Made by a program: the position numbers and the translations under genes | DNA from: Aliidiomarina indica | GTDB taxonomy: Bacteria; Pseudomonadota; Gammaproteobacteria; Enterobacterales; Alteromonadaceae | Assembly (NCBI RefSeq): GCF_015354615.1 | Contig: NZ_JACAVQ010000005.1 | Span: forward strand, 62,001-126,000 | Length of the DNA: 64,000 nt | Direction of reading: 5' to 3' | Shown: positions 8,361 to 16,573 of the stretch, piece by piece | Layout: each line of letters starts with the position of its first letter | Numbering within the stretch: position 1 is the first letter of the stretch | The notes under the pieces: generated by a model | The model's database searches: none | What the model was told of the DNA's origin: nothing | The model's input: only the letters and a program-made list of their open reading frames with translations

Positions 8361-9184
8361 TGTTCAAAGAGAATTCTAGCCACAGCAAGACCCACACTGA
8401 CTCCGTTTCTCCTTTCAAACAAAGGGCTTTGTTCGAATACCACACCATGCAGCGCTTGATAGCGTACGAACCCTCCAATCCACCATTTGTCGTTCAATTG
8501 CATACTTAAACCCGTAGAAACTCTTAATCCTGAGTATCCTCCCTGGGCTTGGTATTCAGGGCGATTAGTAGTGGCGTCAACAAACTCAACACCATACATA
8601 AATTGATGATATCGGCGCTCACTAAATGTAGCGGCAATCGTGGTGTCCCACTCAAGTTTATCACCTAAAGTCATCCGATTACGCACCTGCGGATCAAAGC
8701 GCAAGCCTAAATAGCTAAAATCAAAACCACGAGCAGCGATAGCTGCACGCACTGGTATGCGAAGTGTTAGTTCATGTGAATCGTTTTCCAGAAGTATGAA
8801 ATCAAGAGAGGGTCCCGCTTCTCCAATCCACCCTAAGTCGTCCATTCCAGCGCGGGCGTTGTTCTCACTGCGTGTTGGGATTGAACCGGCAAAGTTCATG
8901 TTTATTTCCCAATTATCGCCTGCAAATACCCGACCCACCACTTCAGAGCCATCGACTTCTAGTTGCTCTGATTTGTATGTAAAAAATGGGAAAGGTAAAT
9001 ACAACGAGCTCGAGTGTTTTGACCCCGGATAGTCGGGAAAATGACTACCTAGAACACCAACGCCCAAACGCACTTCCGCATCCTCGGGGATATAATCACT
9101 GAGTCGCTCAGCGTGTGCGTTGGCAGACCAACATTGGGCCCATAAGAACAATAATACGGTGCCTAGATAGACTTTCGATTTCAC
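8357..9184 (-). CDS. MipA/OmpV-family outer membrane protein
   Basis: This 275-residue protein has a signal peptide (cleavage likely after NAHA, about residue 25) and then alternating amphipathic strands ending in an aromatic-rich beta-barrel C-terminus (VARILFEQ). The sequence GVGVLGSHFPDYPGSKHSSS resembles the conserved N-terminal part of MipA/OmpV proteins, outer-membrane barrels linked in some species to murein hydrolase scaffolding. The start appears to be GTG 9184, immediately after the stop of the last KS gene, so it is probably co-transcribed with the APE operon. An outer-membrane role in pigment display or export is an inference from position only. Confidence 0.75.
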   Translation of the reverse strand: MKSKVYLGTVLLFLWAQCWSANAHAERLSDYIPEDAEVRLGVGVLGSHFPDYPGSKHSSSLYLPFPFFTYKSEQLEVDGSEVVGRVFAGDNWEINMNFAGSIPTRSENNARAGMDDLGWIGEAGPSLDFILLENDSHELTLRIPVRAAIAARGFDFSYLGLRFDPQVRNRMTLGDKLEWDTTIAATFSERRYHQFMYGVEFVDATTNRPEYQAQGGYSGLRVSTGLSMQLNDKWWIGGFVRYQALHGVVFEQSPLFERRNGVSVGLAVARILFEQ

Positions 9185-9185
9185 T

Positions 9186-10415
9186 TTAAGACTGCCAACG
9201 CTTAAAAATCAAAGATGTATTAATCCCACCAAATGCGAAATTATTAGTCATCACATAATCGGTAGTCAGAGAGCGACCGTCCCCCACAATATAATCGAGC
9301 TCGCCACAGGCTGGATCTATCTCCGTTAAATTAATGGTTGGAGCAAACCAGTGATCTCTCATCATTTCGATACTTGCCCACGCCTCAATCGCTCCGCAAG
9401 CGCCTAATGTATGCCCCAAATAGCTTTTCAGTGAGCTTATAGGCATCTTTGAACCAAAGACTCGATGAGTCGCATTACTCTCTGCGATATCCCCTCTGTC
9501 TGTGGCCGTACCATGAGCATTCACATAGCCTATAGATTCCGGTTGCAAGCCTGCATCTTGCAAAGCCAAGCGCATAGCAATCTCCATGGTGTCAGATGTG
9601 GGCTGGGTCACATGCATACCATCAGAGTTGCTTCCAAATCCGACTAATTCGGCAATAATGTTAGCCCCTCGCTCCTGAGCATGCTCAAGCTCTTCGAGGA
9701 TTAGCGTACCCGCGCCTTCTCCGATCACGAGTCCATCTCGATTCACATCAAAAGGACGCGGTGTCAGCTCCGGCGTTTCATTCTTTGTGGACGTGGCGTA
9801 TAAAGTATCAAACACTGCCGCTTCGGTAGGACACAGTTCTTCCGCTCCCCCTGCAACCATTAGCTTTTGCTTTCCATATTTGATTGCTTCGTAGGCGTAA
9901 CCAATGCCTTGAGAGCCTGATGTACAGGCGGAGCTTGTTGTAATCACACGTCCTTTGAGGCCAAAGAAAACACCAATATTCACCGGTGCCGTATGCCCCA
10001 TCATCTGAATGTAACTCGTTGCCGTCACACCAGCCATGGTGCCTTGGTGCATCATATTGGCAAACGCTAGCACTGGCTCCGTACTGCCCGTTGATGAACC
10101 ATAAGCAACACCGCAGCTTCCGTCGGTTAACGAAGTGTGATCCAACAGTCCAGCATTCTCCAACGCGCGCTCTGCAGCAACAGTGGCCATTAGGGCAACA
10201 CGTCCCATTGATCGGACCATTTTCCGAGAAAAATGCGCAGGTTTTTGAAAGTCGAGGATAGGGGCCGCTAGGCGTGTGTTCATATCATCAAAGCGTTCCC
10301 AGTCTGGAAATACGGTTACCGCATTTTCACCAGCCTTGAGATTTTCTTTAAAGGTAAGCCAATCATGACCTAGTGCAGTCACTGTTGACATACCGGTAAC
10401 TACTACACGTTTCAT
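9186..10415 (-). CDS. apeR: Aryl polyene beta-ketoacyl-ACP synthase (FabF-like)
   Basis: This thiolase-fold ketosynthase of 409 residues catalyses decarboxylative condensation of malonyl-ACP onto the growing chain. The Cys-His-His triad is present: the nucleophile in TSSACTSGSQG (about residue 168), NAHGTATDRGD (near 305) and LKSYLGHTLGACGAIE (near 340). The C-terminal NNFAFGGINTSLIFK signature is intact. It is the last KS of the APE operon and overlaps the upstream KR gene as TAATG. The symbol follows the alphabetical ape nomenclature and is based on order (KS-DH-KR-KS at the operon end). Confidence 0.85.
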   Translation of the reverse strand: MKRVVVTGMSTVTALGHDWLTFKENLKAGENAVTVFPDWERFDDMNTRLAAPILDFQKPAHFSRKMVRSMGRVALMATVAAERALENAGLLDHTSLTDGSCGVAYGSSTGSTEPVLAFANMMHQGTMAGVTATSYIQMMGHTAPVNIGVFFGLKGRVITTSSACTSGSQGIGYAYEAIKYGKQKLMVAGGAEELCPTEAAVFDTLYATSTKNETPELTPRPFDVNRDGLVIGEGAGTLILEELEHAQERGANIIAELVGFGSNSDGMHVTQPTSDTMEIAMRLALQDAGLQPESIGYVNAHGTATDRGDIAESNATHRVFGSKMPISSLKSYLGHTLGACGAIEAWASIEMMRDHWFAPTINLTEIDPACGELDYIVGDGRSLTTDYVMTNNFAFGGINTSLIFKRWQS

Positions 10416-11137
10416 TAAATTAGACCACCATTTACCGAAAGTACCTGCCGTGTCATATAAGCGGCACCGTTAGAGAATAAGAAGCTCGTTGTCGCAGCCA
10501 CTTCTTCAACCGTTCCCGCTCTACGCATTGGTATCATGTTCATGATTTCATTAGCAACGCGATCATCCACCATATCGGTGCCAATGAGTCCCGGTGCCAC
10601 ACAATTCACTGTAATTTTGCGTTTGGCTAACTCCAATGCTAATGCCTTGGTTGCGCCAATCAATCCTGCTTTTGACGCGCTGTAATTTACTTGCCCTCGA
10701 TTCCCCGCAATACCAGAAACAGACGCAATTGTAACAATACGACCACCATTTCGTAATTGAATCATCGGCATGACGAGCGGATGAATAACGTTGTAGAAAC
10801 TATCTAAGTTAGTATGAATGACATTATCCCAATCCTCTTCGGAGAGCGCTGGAAAAGCATTGTCTCGGGTAATGCCTGCATTACAAACCACGCCCCAATA
10901 GGCTCCATTCTCAGCGATATCCTGCTCCAGTGCGGCACGAGTTTGCGCTCGGTCAGATACATCAAATTGCAGTAGGTTCGCGTGTCCCCCAGCCTTTGAA
11001 ATTTCCGCAGCGGCTTGCTCAGCACCTTCTTTACCGGAGCGATAATGAACAGTAATGTTGAATCCATCCGCTGCAAGTTTTTCGGCTATCGCTCGACCAA
11101 TCCCTCGACTCGCCCCAGTAACTAGAACTCGTTTCAT
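10415..11137 (-). CDS. apeQ: Aryl polyene 3-ketoacyl-ACP reductase (FabG-like SDR)
   Basis: This short-chain dehydrogenase has 240 residues. Motifs are TGASRGIG (cofactor binding, residues 7-14), CNAGIT, and the catalytic Ser-Tyr-Lys as IASVSGIAG and YSASKAG. It should reduce the 3-keto intermediate after each condensation using NAD(P)H. I chose ATG 11137 because it forms an ATGA overlap with the upstream dehydratase gene and is preceded by GGAG; an in-frame TTG 18 bp upstream would lie inside that ribosome-binding region. Downstream it overlaps the KS gene by 1 bp. Confidence 0.87.
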   Translation of the reverse strand: MKRVLVTGASRGIGRAIAEKLAADGFNITVHYRSGKEGAEQAAAEISKAGGHANLLQFDVSDRAQTRAALEQDIAENGAYWGVVCNAGITRDNAFPALSEEDWDNVIHTNLDSFYNVIHPLVMPMIQLRNGGRIVTIASVSGIAGNRGQVNYSASKAGLIGATKALALELAKRKITVNCVAPGLIGTDMVDDRVANEIMNMIPMRRAGTVEEVAATTSFLFSNGAAYMTRQVLSVNGGLI

Positions 11138-11595
11138 ATCTTCTCCTGCAACCAATTCTCTGCATTCTCGGGCTGAAACACATTAATCTTTGCCCGAACA
11201 ACAACGTTATCTTCCGTTCCTACCGCAATAGTTCCCAAAAACACACTAAGTCCATTACTATCTTCAAGTAACTTATCTGCTTTTACGTGCAAAATATCGC
11301 CGTTGGAAAAATGGCTTTTTGTTGGTTCATATTTTCGGGTGCCTAGCAAAAGACCAATCTGCGGGCTGTTTCCGCCTTGTCGTGCCACAACACCAGAATA
11401 TGCTGCAATGGTTTGGGCAATATACTCTAACCCTATGTATGCCGGCACACCGTCTAGTACTTCCGTGTAAAACGAGCTCTTAGGCGAGATATGTACCTGA
11501 CAAAATGCACCCGTCGACGTTGCATCAATAAGCTCGTCGAGCAAAACCATGGACGCTTTATGGGGAATCACATCTTCTACGCGCAATCCGTTCAT
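11134..11595 (-). CDS. apeP: Aryl polyene 3-hydroxyacyl-ACP dehydratase (hotdog fold)
   Basis: The product has 153 residues and one hotdog domain of the type found beside APE ketosynthases. The IPHKASMVLLDELI segment (residues 10-23) resembles the start of FabZ/FabA-type folds (PHR-PxLLxD), and GLEYIAQTIAAYSG resembles the central helix with E and Q positioned as in family members. It should remove water from 3-hydroxyacyl-ACP to make a trans double bond. Together with the second dehydratase (19848-20228) it may form the heteromeric dehydratase known from APE systems. ATGA overlaps join it to both neighbours. Confidence 0.82.
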   Translation of the reverse strand: MNGLRVEDVIPHKASMVLLDELIDATSTGAFCQVHISPKSSFYTEVLDGVPAYIGLEYIAQTIAAYSGVVARQGGNSPQIGLLLGTRKYEPTKSHFSNGDILHVKADKLLEDSNGLSVFLGTIAVGTEDNVVVRAKINVFQPENAENWLQEKI

Positions 11596-12785
11596 TGTTC
11601 ACTTTTCCCAATAATGACACATACATTGCTGCCCCCAAATGCAAAAGAGTTGCTCATGCACACGCTCTTTTCTAACACGTCTGTGTCAGTTGCAAAACGC
11701 AATGGGACAATACTGTCATCAATGCTCTGGTCCCAGACATGGGGAACCACCTTTGCTTGGGTGTTATGCGATGATAGTAGTAACCAGCACAGACCAATTT
11801 CGATGGCTCCAGCGGCACCAAGCGTATGACCAGTTAACGATTTGGTTGAACTTGCCAAGACCGAACCCGCACCGAGACGTTGTAACGCTAAACTTTCCAT
11901 TGCATCGTTTAGGGGCGTGGCTGTTCCATGCAGGTTAATGTAGCCAATATCACTTGGTATCACGTCTGCTTCTTTACAGGCTTTATTCATTGCTGTTAGT
12001 GCGCCTCGACCCTCCGGATGAGGTGCCGACATATGATACGCATCGGAAGCCGTTCCTCCGCCTAAGAGTTGAATTTCCCCTTTCCCGCGCTGCACGATGA
12101 ACAATGCACCACCTTCGCCAATATTGATGCCTTTTCGATTTGCACTAAACGGCTGGCATAGTTGCAGATCCAAACTTTCCAATGCGTGAAATCCATTTAA
12201 TGTAAGCTCACATAGTGAGTCGACTCCGCCACAGATTACTGCGTCTGCGACACCACTGGCAATTAGATCCCGCGCCGTTAGCAAAGCCTGCGCACTCGAA
12301 GAACATGCTGTAGAAATCGCAAATGACGGCCCGGACACCTTTGCAGCAACTTGTACAAATTCCGCGACATTCCCCATTTCTTGCACACAATAATTAAAAT
12401 CGTCTACCAGTGATACCTGCTCGCCCTTAGCACTTAACGCGCATTCACCCTCTGAAATACCCGAGGTACTGGTACCGATTACCACCGCAATTCTGTGAGC
12501 ATCGAACTCATCTTTAACTTGCTTTAGCGATATTTCAATTTGCTGTAAACAATGCAGCGCAATTTGGTTATTACGACTATGAAACTTCCTATCAAAATTG
12601 CTCACAGATGGTAGCTCTGCAGTTACGCGACCGACAACGGTAGGAGACCCATCATGGAGAAAATGATGTTCACTGCACATACCTGTTTGATCACCTTTAA
12701 GGCTCGCTTGCAGCACCTCCTGCTGGGCACTCCCTAGCGCACAACAAATTCCTAAGTCACGCATCCAAATTTGCATGTCACTCAT
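11592..12785 (-). CDS. apeO: Aryl polyene beta-ketoacyl-ACP synthase
   Basis: This ketosynthase has about 397 residues and a complete catalytic set: the nucleophile in ISTACSSSAQALL, NLHGTATPLNDAMES, and STKSLTGHTLGAAGAIEIG. It is the likely elongating partner of the chain-length factor encoded at 23382-24089. I chose ATG 12785, which overlaps the stop of the lipoprotein gene (ATGAGTGA); a second ATG three codons on, at 12776, is also possible. Its sequence is clearly different from the other KS in the operon, so the two likely act at different steps or form different heterodimers. Confidence 0.85.
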   Translation of the reverse strand: MSDMQIWMRDLGICCALGSAQQEVLQASLKGDQTGMCSEHHFLHDGSPTVVGRVTAELPSVSNFDRKFHSRNNQIALHCLQQIEISLKQVKDEFDAHRIAVVIGTSTSGISEGECALSAKGEQVSLVDDFNYCVQEMGNVAEFVQVAAKVSGPSFAISTACSSSAQALLTARDLIASGVADAVICGGVDSLCELTLNGFHALESLDLQLCQPFSANRKGINIGEGGALFIVQRGKGEIQLLGGGTASDAYHMSAPHPEGRGALTAMNKACKEADVIPSDIGYINLHGTATPLNDAMESLALQRLGAGSVLASSTKSLTGHTLGAAGAIEIGLCWLLLSSHNTQAKVVPHVWDQSIDDSIVPLRFATDTDVLEKSVCMSNSFAFGGSNVCVIIGKSEQ

Positions 12786-13380
12786 TGCTAGTTTCCATGA
12801 TTTCGCGATCAAGCGTTGTAATCGTTAAATGATATTCTGTGTGTTTAATTTTTATGGCCTGTGCTTGCAAGGGGTGCTCGTCAGCAGAGATTGTAAGGAC
12901 CCGTTCGTTTTCATTATAAATATGCCTTCGCCATTCTCCATGGTCGTCCTGACGTATCCGTAACCCCCCCCGCATCTGCCTTTCAAGCGTAGACTCGGGC
13001 AACAGTGCGAGTTGCATTTCAACGACCATCCGTAACGGGAGGCGCGGGTCTGGCAGCGTATCTCCACCCAATACTTCCAGTGTATTTTGCTCAACTCGTA
13101 CGCGAAATAGCTCCTGACCCGTAAGCGTCAAGGCGACCACAACCAACTTCTCTTGAGTAAACAAAGACGACAATAAAAGCTCTTGCCGTTCATTACCAAA
13201 CTCTATAACCGCATGCTGTGTCCACTGTATGTCGGCATTTGGCCAGCTGTGTGCAATCTGAAAATAACCACCTTCGTAGGCGACCATTGAGTTACTTGAT
13301 GGTAATGATTGGCAAGCAGTCCCTAAACTAATTACGAGAACGGCCCCTAGCAAGTACAACTTACGCATCCATACAATCAC
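12778..13380 (-). CDS. apeN: DUF3261-type lipoprotein of the APE locus
   Basis: The protein has about 200 residues with an N-terminal signal and lipobox (LGTAC), so it should be anchored in the outer membrane. The body (LPDPRLPLRMVVEMQLALLP; RILTISADEHPL-like strands) matches the small lipoproteins that accompany LolA-like and MMPL genes in APE clusters. It likely helps receive the lipid-linked pigment at the outer membrane. Start choice: GTG 13380 lies 7 bp after GGGAG. An ATG at 13386 is too close to that site and an ATG at 13368 is rather far. Confidence 0.72.
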   Translation of the reverse strand: MIVWMRKLYLLGAVLVISLGTACQSLPSSNSMVAYEGGYFQIAHSWPNADIQWTQHAVIEFGNERQELLLSSLFTQEKLVVVALTLTGQELFRVRVEQNTLEVLGGDTLPDPRLPLRMVVEMQLALLPESTLERQMRGGLRIRQDDHGEWRRHIYNENERVLTISADEHPLQAQAIKIKHTEYHLTITTLDREIMETSNE

Positions 13381-13406
13381 GACCATTCTCCCTGACGTTA
13401 TACCTA

Positions 13407-15626
13407 TTAAAATTTTGGCCGCATTCGAGTAAAAAGAGGCGCCAGCAATGAGCCTAAGAGAATACCAAAAAGTACGGTAATACCAAATCCCGCAATTGCT
13501 GGGGTCGTGCTCATTGTTAAAACACCAAAGGCAAGTAAGCTCGTGATCGCTGACATGGCAACGGCCAATTGCACATATGAGGGTTCAAGTGGTGCGCTGA
13601 AAAAAATTAGATAATCAATGGCTAAACTCAATACTAGGATTGCGGCCACCAAATGAAAAACAGTCAGGTAAAGGTTGAACCATTGACTCAACGAGAGCGC
13701 AGCGACCAATACAAAAGCTAAATAGAGAATGCCCGTGAATGCCACTGATAAACTTCGCTTCCACATTAACATCAGGAAGGTTACAAACAAGGCAATGACA
13801 ATCCAGAGATAAAGCTGGTGTCGTAAATGGGATAACGCGTTCTCGGCATCATCAAGCGGATTAAACCAGCGTATCGAATTGGGTAAGTTGAGGTCTGCCA
13901 GTTCTGCGTCTCCCAGATCTGCGTGTAACTGGATAAAGCTCACGTAAGTACCGTCTTCTTGCTCGCTCAACAATTGCTGTTGCCATTCAGTTAAATCCTC
14001 GAGCCCCATTAAATAGGACGTCTCCGGCTTTAACAGTCCCAGCTGATTCAAATAATGTTGACCTGACTCACTTTCCCAAAATTCACCTTGTAGGTGTAGG
14101 GCTGCTTGTTGACGCTCCTTCGAAGGCAGTTGATCAGCCAACATCTGCCAATCATAGACATACTCTAACGTTCGCAAAGTACCTCTTAAAGTCTCTTGCT
14201 CTTGCAGCATCGCTTCTAGGTCATCGCCTTCTTGTAAGAGCCATTTTTGTCCAGCTTCAGAATGCGCTGCCCCTATTTTCTGAACTTCTAATTCCTGTTG
14301 TAACAGGCCACTAGAGCTCCGTGTTAGCTTCCGTACGTCGTCATTGAACTGAATTTGTGTTATCCCCAAAACGACGACCAAAGCCATAAACGCAAGTACT
14401 ATATAAATTGCTTTTGAGGGTATCTTCGCCCATTGTCGTACATAATTGTTGGCTAACATTCTTACGTGATTGCGTGGTTCAAATGAATCGTGCCCAGCAA
14501 ATTTTACTAAACCAAAATGCACAGCAGCGTAGGCTGCAACAAGACCCACTGCTATAAATACCGCGACTTGTTGGAACAATGCAAAAGGCAAAAGCGATAT
14601 GGCCAAGTAGCCTAGCAATGTTGTTAACATTCCCAATCTCAAATGAGGGAGCATTCGTTGAAATGCTCCCTTTCCGAAGCCTGCTGCTAGAATTCCATGG
14701 ATCGTATAATCGACTGCGATACCAATAAGGGTTGTAGAGAATACGAGAGCAATCAGATGCACCTCGGTGAAAACAGCGATAACCGCTGCAAAGCCGCTGG
14801 TTAAAGCGAAGAAGAGAACACCTAAAGATACCGCTAGTGGTTTGAGGCGACCAAAACAAACCCACATGAGAGTAATCACCCCAAGCAGAGAGAGAGCTCC
14901 AAAAAGATTTATTTCCTTCTCAGCTTGTGTCGCTGCTTCGGCTGTATGAAAAACAACGCCACTGCGGAGTACTTGAAAGTTTTCGTTCTGTGTTTGTGTT
15001 TTTTCTTCGAGTCGCTGCACTGCTGTGCTTATGTTTTGCGCCAGTGTTCGGTCTAAGCCATCTGCTGCTATGATCCCCAGAAGCATCCATTCTGGAGGTA
15101 AATCTGCAATCTCAAACCCGTATACGTTGTATCCAGCATAAGGATTCGAACGGGCCCGCACGGCTGTTTCTGTTAATAAGAGAGGATCTTGGGTGAAGTT
15201 ACTGACGACAATTGGCGTTGGCGCACTTAATAGGCGCCACGCATTCTCTATTAACACATCGAATTCGCGCCCGTTTAGCTGCTTCGATTGCGCATCGCTT
15301 ATGAAGGCGCCGCTATAAGCCCTATAGGTGTCTTGTAGATCGGCAAATTCCCGCTCTGGGTTGAGCCAATCCACACCATTTGTTGTGTCTCTAAGCTCCT
15401 GCGCAAAAGATTTATACTCTTCGACAGTGCCATTTCTCAGGACCAAACGAATATGCTGATGAGTTGGGTTTTTCTGCAGAATTTGATGTTCTAATTGATC
15501 TTCTTGAGACGGTAAAAATGACAGAATGCTGCTTTGCCATTGCGTATTTGGAAACTGAAGGGCGGCAAAAGCTAAAAGAATCGCCCAACAAAGCACTAAA
15601 ACTGTAGCGAGTTTATTATCGTTCAC
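13407..15626 (-). CDS. apeM: MMPL/RND-family exporter of the APE locus
   Basis: This inner-membrane transporter has 739 residues. It has the duplicated RND layout: one N-terminal helix, a large periplasmic loop (about 40-240), a five-helix bundle, a second periplasmic loop (about 430-610) and a second bundle (about 615-735). Motifs such as GIAVDYTIHGILAAG and LSLAIDYLIFFSAPLEP are the paired TM4 segments with the membrane aspartates that relay protons. It resembles YegN/hopanoid- and APE-type exporters. Its job is probably to lift the lipid-anchored polyene out of the inner membrane toward the LolA-like carrier. The GTG start overlaps the upstream stop (GTGA). Confidence 0.85.
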   Translation of the reverse strand: MNDNKLATVLVLCWAILLAFAALQFPNTQWQSSILSFLPSQEDQLEHQILQKNPTHQHIRLVLRNGTVEEYKSFAQELRDTTNGVDWLNPEREFADLQDTYRAYSGAFISDAQSKQLNGREFDVLIENAWRLLSAPTPIVVSNFTQDPLLLTETAVRARSNPYAGYNVYGFEIADLPPEWMLLGIIAADGLDRTLAQNISTAVQRLEEKTQTQNENFQVLRSGVVFHTAEAATQAEKEINLFGALSLLGVITLMWVCFGRLKPLAVSLGVLFFALTSGFAAVIAVFTEVHLIALVFSTTLIGIAVDYTIHGILAAGFGKGAFQRMLPHLRLGMLTTLLGYLAISLLPFALFQQVAVFIAVGLVAAYAAVHFGLVKFAGHDSFEPRNHVRMLANNYVRQWAKIPSKAIYIVLAFMALVVVLGITQIQFNDDVRKLTRSSSGLLQQELEVQKIGAAHSEAGQKWLLQEGDDLEAMLQEQETLRGTLRTLEYVYDWQMLADQLPSKERQQAALHLQGEFWESESGQHYLNQLGLLKPETSYLMGLEDLTEWQQQLLSEQEDGTYVSFIQLHADLGDAELADLNLPNSIRWFNPLDDAENALSHLRHQLYLWIVIALFVTFLMLMWKRSLSVAFTGILYLAFVLVAALSLSQWFNLYLTVFHLVAAILVLSLAIDYLIFFSAPLEPSYVQLAVAMSAITSLLAFGVLTMSTTPAIAGFGITVLFGILLGSLLAPLFTRMRPKF

Positions 15627-16171
15627 TCTTCACTACTCTTTTGGGGACTTAACTTTATTGTAGTAATACTGCCGTTACTTTCGTTTAGCACGATTCCGTT
15701 TAGAATAGGCTGTCCGTAAACGCTGATATCTTGATAATAATCTAAGATCTGCTGCGATAATGGAATAAATCGAGTGCAGTTTTCTGCCTCAATTGTGCAC
15801 GAGCTTGCTTCAAAGTGATCTTTCAAAAACTCACGATCATTTTGTATCACGGCCATCAGCAAACGTGCAACAAACTTACTTCCCGATACTAATTTACCTT
15901 CTCCTTCGACCACTTCTTGAATGCCATCACCATCCACTCGAATAGTGGTCGCGACCGGATGCTCTACAATCCAGTACATATGATCTTTATAAACGGTTAA
16001 CCGACCTGTGCTCCGGATGGGACGTGGTAAACCTTGCAGCTGTTTTTCTTGTTCAAACTCGAACCCCTGAACGATGGGAGCAGTGTCGATTTGGTCGGAT
16101 GCAAAGGCAGCAGGGACTACTGCGGAAAAACAATATGAAAGCAACAGTAACACAAACACGGCTGGCATCAT
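15623..16171 (-). CDS. apeL: LolA-like periplasmic lipid carrier of the APE locus
   Basis: The product has 182 residues with a signal peptide (cleavage near AAFA-SD, about residue 25). The mature part reads VQGFEFEQEKQLQGLPRPIR, STGRLTVYKDHMYWIVEHP and then TTIRV, the strand pattern of the LolA/LolB fold (FxQxKxLxGLxxPLxSSGxF). It should ferry a hydrophobic lipid or pigment across the periplasm. It lies between thioesterase and exporter genes with ATGA/GTGA overlaps. It is not the housekeeping LolA: it lacks lolA-type neighbours and matches the outer-membrane carrier homologues of APE clusters. Confidence 0.8.
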   Translation of the reverse strand: MMPAVFVLLLLSYCFSAVVPAAFASDQIDTAPIVQGFEFEQEKQLQGLPRPIRSTGRLTVYKDHMYWIVEHPVATTIRVDGDGIQEVVEGEGKLVSGSKFVARLLMAVIQNDREFLKDHFEASSCTIEAENCTRFIPLSQQILDYYQDISVYGQPILNGIVLNESNGSITTIKLSPQKSSEE

Positions 16172-16572
16172 TTCACTCCAAGTCTATGCAGTAGTATTTC
16201 CGGCGACTCGTAACACATCTCTCCCGTTTCCCGAGATACAGCAACTTGCTTAGACATCCCTTTAGTGAGAACTTTGCCCGACGCTACATCAGTAATTATG
16301 TAGTGGAATTTAAGATAGCAATCCCACTCCACTAACTCTGCAACCACTCGAATCGCACTTCCAAAGGTTGCCGAGGCTACGTATTTAAGTCGAATATCCA
16401 CAATTGGAAAACCGTAGCCTGATTCTGCCATTTGCAGGTAATCATAGTTAATTTGCTTTAAGAACTCACAACGCGCCAGTTCAAAATATTTGACGTAGTG
16501 GCCGTGCCACACAATTTCCATTGCATCGACATCAAAAAAAGGCACTTCCACGATAACCTCGGCCTGGCGCAT
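16168..16572 (-). CDS. apeK: Hotdog thioesterase (4-hydroxybenzoyl-CoA thioesterase type) of the APE locus
   Basis: The product has 134 residues with the YbgC/4HBT signature VPFFDVDAMEIVWHGHYVKY, including the catalytic aspartate and the H/Y pocket residues (family pattern Y-x-D-TD-x-x-GVVYHxNYxxY). It probably releases or edits acyl/aryl thioesters on the pathway. ATG 16572 is preferred because GGAG lies 7 bp upstream and it follows the ammonia-lyase stop directly; a start five codons upstream would overlap that gene. It is distinct from the ybgC gene next to tolQ in this window. Confidence 0.82.
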   Translation of the reverse strand: MRQAEVIVEVPFFDVDAMEIVWHGHYVKYFELARCEFLKQINYDYLQMAESGYGFPIVDIRLKYVASATFGSAIRVVAELVEWDCYLKFHYIITDVASGKVLTKGMSKQVAVSRETGEMCYESPEILLHRLGVK

Positions 16573-16573
16573 C